Shown: positions 1-10,078 of the stretch, piece by piece
How positions within the stretch are numbered: position 1 is the stretch's first letter
Layout of the letters: every line of letters begins with the position of its first letter
Source: Pachypanchax playfairii
Lineage: Eukaryota > Chordata > Actinopteri > Cyprinodontiformes > Aplocheilidae
NCBI GenBank assembly: GCA_006937955.1
Contig: SSNP01000120.1
Coordinates: 1,078,745 to 1,142,744 of the forward strand
Reading direction: 5' to 3'
DNA: 64,000 nucleotides
Notes under the pieces: model-generated
What the model was told of the DNA's origin: nothing
The model's database searches: none
What the model saw: the letters and a program-made list of their open reading frames with translations, nothing else
Program-made: the position numbers and the translations under genes

Positions 1-235
1 TGTTAATTCGTACTATGGCGGCATTTTTCATCAGGGCAGCATAAATCATCAGAACACCACTTCCTGCTGAGACCCGAATTACTGAAGTTATTTAGTCTAC
101 TGTAAAGCCATCGGAGGGTCCAGAGTGTCTAATATGAAGATGAACATTTTTTTCTGTGAGTATCCACGTAGACAAGTTTCAAAACAGTAGATTAAAGTTT
201 TAAAAGTTATTTTGTACTGATTTAAAAGAAATCAA
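1..235 (+). mobile_element. Fragment of the long TTAA-element family (relative of 49467-51446)
   Basis: The stretch around 40-145 is closely similar to the reverse complement of about 49640-49760. Shared blocks include CACTTCCTGCTG, GAATTACTGAAGTTATTTAG, GTAAAGCCATCGGAGG and GTGTCTAATATGAAG. It is cut at the window edge and ends near the Tc1 remnant. It shows that the interior of the 2-kb element is itself a repeat. Confidence 0.6.
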
Positions 236-640
236 AATGAGGCTCAGTAGTGGGCGTGGCTTCTATGTGCTTGTATAACCTCCCGACAACACCTGGGCAG
301 CTCCTGATGACGTGGCAGATGTTCTCCTGAGGGATCTCCTCCCAGATCCGGACTAAAGTATCCACCAACTCCTGGACAGTCTGTGGTGCAACGTGGTGTA
401 GGTGGACGAAGCAAGACATGATGTCCCAGGATTCATGTCTGGGGAATGGGCGGAGCCAGTCCATAGCATCAACCCCTTTATCTTACAGGAACTGCTGAAA
501 AATTGCAGCCATATGAGGTCTAGTATTGTATTGTATTAGGAGGAACCCAGGACCAACCATACCAGCATATGGTCTCAGATGGGGTCTGAGGATCTCACCT
601 GGGTACCTGATGGCAGTCAGGTTTCAAATGTGACCAAAAC
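222..640 (-). pseudogene. Tc1/mariner transposase remnant (C-terminal part)
   Basis: Reading leftwards, broken frames match the C-terminal half of fish Tc1-like transposases, enzymes that cut and paste DNA at TA sites. The block 250-464 includes HHVAPQTVQELVDTL and IWEEIPQENICHVIRS. Family members from memory have HVAPQTVQELADALVQIWEEIPQ here, followed by a basic RSMPRRC-type motif that is degraded in this copy. Farther right (about 480-635), further pieces of the same gene appear in other frames, with stops between them. The DDE catalytic core is not intact and the normal SPDLNPIE segment is garbled (LRPFPRHES). It is a dead copy in the col4a5 intron beyond exon 4. Confidence 0.75.
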
Positions 641-979
641 ACTAGCCAGACAGAAGGAAGTGAGAAGTGGTTCATGGCCACCACCTGCAGAACCTCCTTT
701 ATTGGGGATGTCTTGCTAATTGGCTATAATTTCCACCTGTTGTCTGTGCCATTTGCATAACATCAGGTGAAATTGATTATCAGTAAGTGTTGCTTCCCAA
801 GTAGACAGCTTGGTTTCACCGAATTCTGACTGACTTGGAGTTACATCATGTTGTTTACATGTTCCCTTTATGTTTTTGAGCAGTGTAAGTAAATAAATAT
901 GCATTTGCTTGTGATTTCTCAGGACATTTCCAAAAGATTCTGAGGTGAAATTCATTTCTTTTAAATTGAATTTACTCAC

Positions 980-1024
980 TCTTATTCCTTTAGGACCAGA
1001 TGGTCCTTGAGGTCCTTCGCTTCC
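980..1024 (-). CDS. col4a5: col4a5 exon 4: Gly-X-Y exon
   Basis: A 45-bp exon (15 codons) with acceptor ccttcag and donor GTGAGTAAA from 979 on the minus strand. It reads GSEGPQGPSGPKGIR, five perfect Gly-X-Y triplets in phase 0. From memory, human alpha5 has a 15-residue exon here that also ends GPKGIR. Exons 2, 3 and 4 are 57, 90 and 45 bp, all multiples of nine except the cysteine exon, which is typical of collagen genes. Exon 5 and the rest of the gene must lie beyond the left edge. Nothing with Gly-X-Y periodicity is present in 1-979. Confidence 0.92.
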
Positions 1025-1245
1025 CTGAAGGAAACAAAACAACACGACATGTTAACGACACGAGCACGATGTGAACGAGCAGATCTGTGGTTTTAGTAAA
1101 TGTCCATGTTCTTCAGCAACTTATTTGAATGTACCCCATCAGACGACACATATAAAATCCTTTCATTTGAATCTGTAAAAGATACTTCAAGTTTTGAAAA
1201 TTTGAAATTGAAATGTTTATTTGAACATAAGACAACAATTTTTTT

Positions 1246-1590
1246 TAAAGAGGCCATTTCATACAAATTTCAGGACTTTGTGGTTATTTCTTAACCTCTT
1301 AAGCCCCAAGCCCTTTTTCGGTGAGGCCCTAAGTCCCCCGATTGGGGGACGTTGGGGCTTAAGAGGTTAAGTATTAACTAGTAATATGAAACATTTTATA
1401 TCTAAAAAAACTGAAGAAAGGAGTTGTGACGAAACAGATACAGGCCGTTCGGACTCGGGTGAACTCGGGTGTTATCACCACCTGCGTAGTTTGAGAGATT
1501 AAAACTGAAAGAAGTTGTTGACCTGTTTTCACACCCACTATGAAGGTAAGAACACCTGTGGAGCTAAAATATTCAACAAAAACCGTCTCA
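1246..1590 (+). mobile_element. AGAGGCC-TTAA MITE, copy 1 (internally deleted)
   Basis: Begins with the family terminus AAAGAGGCCATTTCATAC. It loses the middle third after about 1410 and resumes at GGAGTTGTGACGAAACAG. It keeps the CCCACTATGAAGGTAAGAAC block and breaks off before the right terminus. It carries the 72-bp insertion at 1295-1366. The family is defined by comparison of copies within this window. Confidence 0.8.
1295..1366. mobile_element. 72-bp TTAA element nested in MITE copy 1
   Basis: The host MITE sequence TTCTTAAGTATTAAC is split exactly at TTAA, which is duplicated on both sides (1291-1294 and 1367-1370). The 72-bp insert has perfect 15-bp terminal inverted repeats, CCTCTTAAGCCCCAA and its complement. 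An internal hairpin GTCCCCC-GATT-GGGGGAC lies at about 1333-1350. The CC termini with TTAA duplication are piggyBac-like, but no coding capacity exists, so the superfamily is inferred. Confidence 0.85.
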
Positions 1591-1871
1591 GTTCTGAGAT
1601 GCTTGTAAAAGAAAAAAAGAAATCAGGAGCAGAAACTCGATCTAGTTTTTGGCGAAATCAGGAGCCGTTAGCTTCCTGTGCTGCCAGACAACCACTGACA
1701 TGTTTGAACCTGTAAAACTGATGGTGATGTAAAGGTGGATTAATCCACTTTCACATGAATCATTAAAAACGTTTCACGACTGAAATATTTCTAAAACCCA
1801 CTTATATCTGTTATTTCTGTCAATACAGTTGTACGAGGAATGAGGAGAACCCCCGACCAGCTGAAACCCAC

Positions 1872-1961
1872 CTTCTCTCCTCTGGGTCCAATGGGTCCTT
1901 CAGGTCCAGGGAACCCTGGGACACCTGGCTGTCCTGTGAGACCTGGTAAACCCCTCTCACC
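1872..1961 (-). CDS. col4a5: col4a5 exon 3: Gly-X-Y exon of the 7S/triple helix
   Basis: A 90-bp exon (30 codons, phase 0 both ends) with acceptor tttacag at 1970-1962 and donor GTGGGT from 1871 on the minus strand. The translation starts GERGLPGLTGQPGVPGF and ends GPIGPRGEK, ten unbroken Gly-X-Y triplets. From memory, the length equals that of human COL4A5 exon 3, and the GFPGPEGP-x-GPRG block matches alpha5 better than alpha1, which has GMQGPEGPQGPPG. It continues the collagenous 7S region begun in exon 2. No stop, frameshift or missing glycine is visible. Confidence 0.93.
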
Positions 1962-4390
1962 CTGTAAACCGTGACACAAACACAAGTCATTAGTCCAGTA
2001 ACTTCAGCAAGATTTTGATTTGTTTTTTGTTTTTAAAAGACAATTTAAATATTGGGATACAGTAAAAATACATCCCAGTACTATTCAAGCTCGATCAAGA
2101 GTCTTACATAGGCCATTTCATACAAATTTCAGGACTTTGTGGATATTTCTTAAGTATTAACCTGTAAGGAAACTTTTTATATCTAAAAAACGTCAGGAAA
2201 CACTGATTAACTGTTTCCATCAGGCCTCGAGCAGCATCTCGTTCATATTCATTATTTGAATTTGCTGGACTCAGATTGGCTAACAAATTAGCCTATCAGA
2301 GCAAGGCATACTGCTTCCTTCCCTGGTGCGCATGGCTACATCGCACCAAGTCTTTTCCTGTTTGCTAAGTCTTATGCTACAGCTTTTAGCCAACAACATG
2401 CTAGGTGCGGTTTCAACTGTGGGACCTGCCGAATACTAACGAACAAAGGAGTTGTGATGTAACAGATACAGGCCGTTCAGACTCGGGAAAACTCAGGTTT
2501 TATCACCACCTGCGTAGTTTGAGAAATTAAAACTGAAAGAGAAGTTGTTGACCTGTTTTCACACCCACTATGAAGGTAAGAACACCTGTGGAGCTAAAAT
2601 ATTCAACAGAAACCTCAGAAAAACTGTTTTTAATATAAGGGCCTCTTTAAATGATAATGTCAGACACAGGTAAGCAGTTGTCAAATGAAGATTTTATTTC
2701 TAAACTATCCAAAAACGTAAGCAACTAATAACTAACTAACTAAATAAAATAACTATTTGTTCAGAGTCAAAAATTACAGTCAAGCATCCTGGATTTCACT
2801 CAGCCTCTCCAAAATCATTATTTTTAATTTTAATCCTTTAGAGTTGGACTTTATTTTGAAACACTGTCCCGCAATATTACCCAAGTGCTCTTGAGCTAAA
2901 AATCAGTAACTGATGGCCGGACGTTCTGCTTCAGGATTTTCTGATTGTAAGTAGAATTCATGGTTCCAGATGGGAGAGGATAAAACTTAGGTAAAGTTAG
3001 AAAAATATTCACAGATTCAGCTTTTAACTTATCATCGGAGCATTGCTTTTACTAAACCGACACCTCAGTGTGATCACAGCGAGGTAGTAGTTGCAACATA
3101 TGCCAAAATGTCAAAAAGTGACAGAGAAATATTCAATTGCTTCACCTAGGACAGTTGTAGTGTTAATAAGATTATTAATGTTTTTCATACTAGATTTATT
3201 TGATTTTTTTTAACAGCCTTAAAAAAACTAAAAAAAGCTATTATGAATATTAGTTTGTTCTGTCAGCTACAGTATATAAATTGATTTGGATTAAGGGCTA
3301 TTTTTAATCTAATTATGTTTTATAATTAAAATGGGTCACATTGTCTCTTTTCTCAATAATAAGCATTCATTTCATTAAACGGAAAATATTCTGCTAGAAA
3401 ACTATTTACTTTTTATTTTCTGGAAGAACCTTCCAAAAACCCAGACTTTTCTCTCTAGCTGCTCCTCCAACTATTAAATAAAACTTTTTAATCTAAAAAC
3501 ATTCGTTGTCCATCTGATTCATTATGTTGTAGTGCCACACAAGACACAGTACACATAATCATCTCCCCTTGATCTTACTAAAGCTCATATTTTGGGAAAA
3601 TAGGCTTAAATTTAATTTTAGAGTCTTTTTCATCATGTAATAACCATATTGTAGCATCAGTCTCAGGTTTAGATGAACACACTCTTGTTGTTTTGCAATA
3701 ATTGGGTTGTGGTGGTCTGGGACGATATCAAAATTCCCAGCCTGAATTATTGTCCCAGTCCGTCCCTGGCTGTGTCCAAGTTGTCTCTAGTGAAATACTG
3801 AACATTGCTTCAGTCTGTAATAAAACAGCGGTCAATTCATGATACTTTCTCATCTCCTACTTTTTATCCTACTAATACAATATCAATGTTTATACATGAG
3901 ACAATAATATTAAAGAATTTATGGATTTTACACTCTTGATTGGTATTGGTAATTTCTGTATTGACAGATACTGCTTTTGGTGATCGGCCCCCAAAATCCT
4001 GATCAATGCATCGCTATAAATCATGATCACAAACTTTATATGCAGCACAATACATCCAAAACATCATCAAGCCTCTTCTGTGCTTTAAGACGGGGATTCA
4101 TTCTCAGTTCAGTCACATTTTCCATAGAAAAGTCTCACAAAGACATAAATTATTAAGATAAAACACATATTATTACTGAATAAAACTGAATAAACTGTAT
4201 CTGCACCTCTGCTCCAAGCATTTTTTACACTGCTATATGTAGAATTTAATTTTTGTATTTCATAACACCATTTTACATCTGTAGAATGAATTTATTAGGA
4301 CATTTTTTGACACAGATGTATCAGAAAATACAGTTGTTGTTTAAAAAATCATTTGCTTTACTATGCTAGGATGCTTAAACATTCATTTAC
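1962..4390 (-). other. col4a5: col4a5 intron 2
   Basis: Intron between exons 2 and 3. One near-complete MITE sits at 2107-2650. The remaining AT-rich sequence, 2651-4390, has no exon, RNA gene or repeat that I can identify. Confidence 0.85.
2107..2650 (+). mobile_element. AGAGGCC-TTAA MITE, copy 2
   Basis: Near-complete copy, from ATAGGCCATTTCATAC to AAGGGCCTCTTTAA. It contains the family landmarks GCTGGACTCAGATTGGCTAAC, GGTGCGGTTTCAACT and CACTATGAAGGTAAGAAC. The left terminus has one or two changes. Confidence 0.85.
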
Positions 4391-4447
4391 CTTGGCTCCT
4401 TTTACTCCAGAGCAGTCACACTTGGAACCGCCGCATCCATGACAAGC
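4391..4447 (-). CDS. col4a5: col4a5 exon 2: 7S-domain cysteine exon
   Basis: A 57-bp exon bounded by a polypyrimidine tract and AG acceptor on the right (tcttcctcag on the minus strand) and a GTAAATG donor on the left. Its 19 codons read ACHGCGGSKCDCSGVKGAK, phase 0 at both ends. The four cysteines and the CDCSGVKG block are the N-terminal 7S region of collagen IV, where four triple helices cross-link through disulfide and lysine-derived bonds. From memory, human alpha5 has a very similar CDCSGIKG block here, while alpha1 has CDCHGVKG. The Ser after CDC therefore favours alpha5. A CTCF-like motif lies about 200 bp to the right, in intron 1. This is the strongest single piece of evidence that the locus is a collagen IV gene. 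Confidence 0.9.
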
Positions 4448-4652
4448 CTGAGGAAGAAAAAACAAGCATCTTTAACATCAGATGCATTTAAATCAGAATA
4501 CATGCAAACAGAGATCTGATAAATCAGTAAAAATTACTTGAATGTGGGTATTTGAGTGATGAAGACGGGGTGACCTCAGGAATTAAACTAAAACTGTTAA
4601 ACAAGTCGGTTTGTAAAGAAAAAAAAGCTCCTGGTTTGCAGCTGCTTTTGTG

Positions 4653-4666
4653 CCACCAGAGGGCGC
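4653..4666 (+). promoter_or_regulatory. CTCF-like motif in col4a5 intron 1
   Basis: CCACCAGAGGGCGC fits the vertebrate CTCF core consensus CCASYAGRKGGCRS at all 14 positions. It lies about 200 bp from exon 2. Binding is not shown by sequence alone. Confidence 0.4.
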
Positions 4667-5379
4667 TCTGATACCAACATTAATCCAGACAGAGTTTCTT
4701 CCCACAGACAAGGATTCCTCTGCAGGGGAGGTAGAGTGCAAGGTCAGCGAGACCCAAACAACATCAGGCTAATCTCATTTGTATTTTCACCTGCTTTTTT
4801 TTTTTTTTTGAGCTGCTGCAGGACAGTGGGGAGCGAGAAGTGTGTGTAGCAGGTGTTAAATGAGACGGTGGGAGTGCCGAGCTGCTGATGAACTTTTCCC
4901 ATGCGCTGCTGATAGAGCGTGTGCCAGACGGGCATCAGCTGCACGCATGCCAGGCAGTCAGGTTGTGAAAAACACAGAGGAATGCCATCTCGTCTGTCCT
5001 CCCTCTTCGTCTGTGAAGCCTCCTGCAGCTCCATGTTTGTGTTGGGAGACTTTCATTTAACTATTGATTTGTCAGAACAAAATAATAAACTAATTCTGTT
5101 TTTTTTAAAGATTTTTTTTTTCAGGTCGTTTCATGAGAATTCAACGCTGGAATTTAGAAACATTCTTCCATCTGTGGTTATAACACCAGATGTCCAAAAT
5201 GCACACAGCTGATTTAAATGATAACTGCTTGATCTCCTAAGGTCATGCGGCCCTAAATTCAGTAACCTAATAATATTTACAGAGGACTATGATGTCATAA
5301 AAACGAGACAGAGTCAATCAGTCACAAAAAGCATAAGAAGCAGCAACAATCTGAGAAAGAGCAGAAATCTAAATACATC

Positions 5380-5700
5380 CCCAATTCCAAAAAAGTTGGG
5401 ACAGCGAGTCAAATAAATAAAATCCATGTAGAAAGCAAGCAGCAAGGTTTTGAACCTTCTTACTGCATGGCAACAATGCTATCAACTGCACCAGATTATT
5501 GATTATTTACAAATCTCTAGGGCTGTAACGATACACCAATGTATCGATGTATCGCGATACAGGGAGCAATATCGTATTGTATCGTGAGGTCCAATATCGA
5601 TAATATTGATACAGTAAACATGTTGTACTGCCTACAACAAGGCAGGACAACATGCGCTCTAACATTTTATAAAAAATGTTTTTTGCTGAAAAATTACTCC
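5380..5700. mobile_element. Remnants of two DNA elements
   Basis: From about 5380, CCCCAATTCCAAAAAAGTTG followed by GGGACAGCG resembles the end of a common fish non-autonomous DNA element. At 5519, TAGGGCTGTAACGATAC is a typical hAT-type terminus followed by repeated TATCGATA-type motifs. No matching right end or target duplication was found, so both are partial. Confidence 0.4.
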
Positions 5701-6812
5701 AAACTGATGTGAAAGCAAATCAGTGGTTTTGTATCTGCAATATATTACTGTGATGAGCAACTATTAAAAATACATTCAGCTTTATTAAATAACTCGTATT
5801 ACATATTAAAATACTACAAACTGAAGTAAAAGTGAATGAGTGAGTTGGTTTCACCCATTGTCATAGTATCAAAGAAAAATAAATATTATACTGAGTGAAC
5901 TGAGGGAAAAGATGAACATCGGAAATTATTTAGCTAAACAAAAAAGAACCTGAATGACCAACACAAATTAAAAGACATTAAAATATTGTCAAGAAGAAAT
6001 CAGAACATGTGACAGTTATGTTGCACACGTGTATTTCTACATGCATGTAGACATGTGGGCGTCTGTTCATACGGTGTTTGAACATTACAGTATATTTGAT
6101 CCTTTTAAAGATCCGTCTGCAGATCTTTTGACTCTGCAGAGCTTCTGCTTGTCTCCTGTGCAGCCGAGTGGCAACAGGATGGAAGAATTCTGGTTCCCAC
6201 CTGAGATTAGAACATGTTACTGTTGGGAGATGCGGGTAGTTCAAGTGCACGTTTGTGTGTGCACGTTCATGTCATTGGAGAGTTGTTTTTACAAGCCTTG
6301 TCTCCAAATTAGCCTTTGGTCTGCTTCAGCTCAATGCAGTCTGCTCTCTCTGCCTAGACCTGCAGTTTTTAGTCTCTTCACCTCTTCACCTTTGTTTTCC
6401 TGTCCTCTTTAAATTCATCCCTATTTTCTTTATCCCCATTTAACTAGCGCAGCTTGATTGTACTTATCAGAAAACCCAAACCATTACACACACGCATGCA
6501 CACACACACAGGCTGGAGATTTTCCAGTGATTCAGGCAATCTTGGAGATTGCCTGAGATTGTTTATATCAAGTTTAGACTGAGACAAAAGATAAATTTTA
6601 CACTATTTGAAGAATGTTATTCTGCTCTTGTTGACCTCTACAAACCATTTACATTGAATTAAGTCACAGTTCCAAACCCTAATTCTAATTATGACTTTGA
6701 AACTTTTAAAAGATACGTAACGGATGAACTGCATTTAACATCAAGTTTAATTCTGAACAAAGATTCATACATGTAGCTATTATCGTCACTACATGTTCAA
6801 ATGACAGAGATC

Positions 6813-7338
6813 TTAAAGAGGCCATTTCACACAAATTTCATGACTTTGTGGTTATTTCTTAAGTATCAACCCGTAATATGAAACATTTTATATCTAAAAA
6901 ACATCAGGAAACACTGATTAACAGACCTTTCAATCTATCTGCGTGAAGATTAATCCGGCTTTAGCTCAAACTCATTAATATTCATTATGAGAATTTGCTG
7001 GACTCTGATTGGCTAACAAACTAGCCTATGAGAGTAAGGCGTACTGTTTCCTGCCCCGATGCGCATGGCAACAGCGCACCGAATCTCTTCCTGTTTGATA
7101 CATGTTTATGCTACAGCTTTTAGCCAGCAGCATGCTAGGCGTGGTCTTAACAAATACAGGCTTTTAGGACTCAGGAGAACTTGGGTTTTATTGCCACCTG
7201 CGTAGTTTGAGAGATAAAAACTGAAAAAGAAGTTAAAGGGCCATTTTCCCAACCAGTATGTATGAAGGTAAGAACACCTGTGGAGCTAAAACATTCAACA
7301 GAAACCTCAGAAAAAACGTTTTTAATGTCATGGCCTTG
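6813..7338 (+). mobile_element. AGAGGCC-TTAA MITE, copy 3
   Basis: Starts TTAAAGAGGCCATTTCACAC. All internal family landmarks are present, including GGACTCTGATTGGCTAAC and TATGAAGGTAAGAAC. The right end is degenerate (ATGTCATGGCCTTGG). Confidence 0.85.
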
Positions 7339-8544
7339 GAACACAATTTTATGAGCAGGTCAGGGAGGAAAACCAGCAACCTCTAGGTCCCATATCAAGT
7401 TGCATGACATATAGAATCTTTATTGGTAAGGAAGACGCTTTGACACCTTAACATTGAGAAACACCCTGAATTTGGACACAACCTTTTTTCAGCATGATCA
7501 TGCTTAAAATGTGTCACATCTACAGTGGTCCGAGTTGAAACAGTCATAAACTCGCTCTGTTCTTAGTCTTTCTTATAGATAGGCACACATGATTCCGTGA
7601 TCTTTCTGCTTTTGGACAATCACTGTAATCTTTCATGTTTAAGCACATAAAGCAGTCAGGAAAATTTGTAAAATTCATTACTTTTCACCAATAATTTTAC
7701 ATTCCTAATGTTGTACAGCCCTAATCACAAAGCCACAACTTAAACTGCAACATCACGGATGTGCCCCACTCGGATCCAAATGTAAATCGAGGAAAGGCTA
7801 ACGATAAGGCACGAATAAAAATGTACAGTTTATTTTGTATTGGATTTTTATGGCAACGAAGGTAGAATTTTATTTCAAGTGCTTCTCTTGAATATGGGTC
7901 AAATCTGGTCATAAAAATATGTAACCATCGTTAAAAAAAATCACCAAGTGCTAAAACATTGAATAATTTTATAAATATTTTGCCTTTAACTTTTCCATCA
8001 TGTGTAGAAACACTTTCCGATCATAGCTGTTATGAAATGATTTAAACCACATTCATTTTTTTTGTCAAAACTTCAGAGGAAATCCTTTACAAACACATCA
8101 CAAAAAGGCTTTTTCCAATAAAATGACTAACATACACATTTTCTAAACATTTATTTTAATTTCACCTACATATGCAAGTGAATGTAGACATTTGTACAGC
8201 TGTTGAATTTAGCAATGCAGCTTCTATTACCTCAAAATTGAAGTCAATATTATGGACTTTAATGTCCAAAATTTGATCCAGAGTCAAAATTATTCCTGCT
8301 AAGTCACGGTTACCCCTCATTTCCACTGAATGCATCGGCAGCACGTGGCGTTTTGCTCGCACAATCAGTTGAGCGTCCACTTCCCACCAGGAGCACTTCA
8401 CACACGTAAATCCAGCTGGTACCGGGAGATGTGATTTCGTCAGTGCACACAGTAAAACGCAAGGAGAAAGACAACAACATGTATCCAGAAGGTATGTGGT
8501 TTATTTTCACACCACCTACGGACTTCAAACCCATCACAGGTACT

Positions 8545-9287
8545 CAGTGACGGCTTGTATAAGTGGGCTAGTAGGACTAAGCACTCCCATGTGTTTAGAA
8601 AAATAAAAAAATACATGTTACAATAGCCATCTATTACATACACATGGAAAAAAAGGCATAATATTTTGTAAAATGTACATAACTGGTGCCAAACTATCTC
8701 AAGAAAATCACTAAATCTCTCCAAATGGCTAAGTTTGCACAGCCCAAACAGCCCTTGTTATATTCAATGCAGTTAGTGGTATGAAGTGATTGACAGACTG
8801 CTAACCACACCCTCTCTATTTGCTGCTCATTGGGGCTAATTCTATTCAGCCCAGACTTAGACCAAGGCCTCCGGCTTTAGCCAATTACAATGGACAATGA
8901 ATGGTTTGTGGGCGTGGTCTGGCCTGGACAGAGCACGAACATGAGACAGGATAGGTTGAACATGTTAGCTGCACTTTTTACTGAGGAACAAATCCCCCAT
9001 CATCAACGGACTTTAACAAGGCGGTTATTAACCTTTTCACACGCCAGAAAGGTTGTCTAAGTGAGCTTTTCTTTAAATAAGGTAGGCCTCATAAAAAAAA
9101 ACACTTTATAATGTGTATTTTTGTTTAGAATTATTTTGACTAGTAATTGTGTTAAGGAGTGTGGTGTTGTTTTAAAGTAGGTTTTTATCTGTTCATTCAT
9201 CTATGGAGGCTTGTTGGATTCTAAACTGCAGCATTTTAATATATGTCTGTTAGCCCACCCTACAAATATAACCACCAGCCGCCACTG
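8545..9287. mobile_element. hAT-type element, 743 bp, with 8-bp target duplication
   Basis: Termini CAGTGACGGCT and AGCCGCCACTG are inverted repeats with one mismatch. Both are flanked by the identical 8-bp duplication CAGGTACT (8537-8544 and 9288-9295), the hAT hallmark. No transposase frame is evident. It may sit inside an older element with ends near 8310 and 9475 (TTTCCACTGAA / TTCAGTGGGAA). Confidence 0.85.
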
Positions 9288-9506
9288 CAGGTACTGTATT
9301 TTTTCGTAGTCTCGCAAACGAAAATCCGCACGTGTCCTTTTATTTTGAAACTTCTGGGTGTTTTACATTTCACGAATGCCTCATATCCTGTCTGGTTCAA
9401 ACTAAACTGCTGAACTTGACGTGTTTTAGAAGAGTACTGGAACGTAATGCCTGCTTTGAGTTCAGTGGGAACAGTCTCAATGATTTTAAAGGCCGCTATC
9501 AGCCGT

Positions 9507-10078
9507 GTATTCAAATCAAATCAAAAATACTTTATTAATCCCCGAAGGGAAATTAAGTGTTGTTGTAGCTCAGTTCTTTTTCAGGGAGCCGTTATAGAAG
9601 GTTCTAGCTGTGGACAGGAAGGATCTCCTGTAACGGTCTGTGCTGCAGCGGATAATGAAGAATCTTCTGACTGAAGACACTCTGGTGTTGAGTTACTGTG
9701 TTCTGAAGAGGATGATGAGGGTTTTCCATCATGTTCTTCATCCTCCTTTAGACAATCAACTCAAGAGACTCCAGTTCAGTCTCCAGGACAGAATCAGTCC
9801 TCATTATCAATCTGTTTAGCCTCTTCATGTCACCTGCTCTGATGCTCCGCCCCCAACAGGTGACTGCAGGTGTGATCAGCTGACAAACTCCTCTTCTTTT
9901 GCTGCTCCTCTTCAAATCTCTGTCTGCTCGTATTGTTTGAAAGCCAGGTAGAGACACACTGGAGTCCAGGATATGTTCCTTTAGCCATGTCTCAGTAAAA
10001 CACATGATGCTGCATTCCTGATATTCTGGCTGGGTCTTCAACAGATTATTAATAGTATTACGCGTCACTAACATCTGT
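9507..10078 (-). pseudogene. Non-LTR retrotransposon remnant: endonuclease start fused by deletion to RT C-terminus
   Basis: On the minus strand, from about 10074, the frame reads a piece of the APE-type endonuclease of a LINE (YQECSIMCFTETWLKE, then GFQTIRADRD). After about 9890 it changes abruptly to the end of the RT region (VTCWGRSIRAGDMKRLNRLI). The whole polymerase core is missing, so this is a deletion product. The 3' end near 9510-9560 carries the fish LINE tail CTTCGGGGATTAATAAAG followed by short repeats. The clade is probably L2/Rex-like but unproven. Confidence 0.7.

Larger units (their letters stand above)
1025..1871 (-). other. col4a5: col4a5 intron 3
   Basis: Intron between exons 3 and 4. 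It holds one internally deleted copy of the AGAGGCC-TTAA MITE (about 1246-1585) with a 72-bp element nested in it. The rest (1025-1240, 1590-1870) shows nothing recognisable. Confidence 0.85.

Noticed and set aside
716..1045. A 109-codon minus-strand frame as a small independent gene
   Set aside because: Only its 15 Gly-X-Y residues (980-1024) are an exon; splice sites bound that part and the rest is intron.
3061..3600. Possible RNA gene or CRISPR-like repeats in the AT-rich intron 2
   Set aside because: No spaced direct repeats and no tRNA or snRNA boxes were seen; the organism is a eukaryote and CRISPR is not expected.
6029..6412. A 127-codon plus-strand frame
   Set aside because: Overlapped by an antisense frame of 90 codons; no domain, no repeat match, and located in intron 1 of col4a5. 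Probably chance.
5519..7722. A single 2.2-kb hAT from TAGGGCTGTAACGATAC (5519) to GTTGTACAGCCCTA (about 7720)
   Set aside because: The two ends could pair, but the flanking 8-mers do not match and the interior shows no hAT features beyond the left end.
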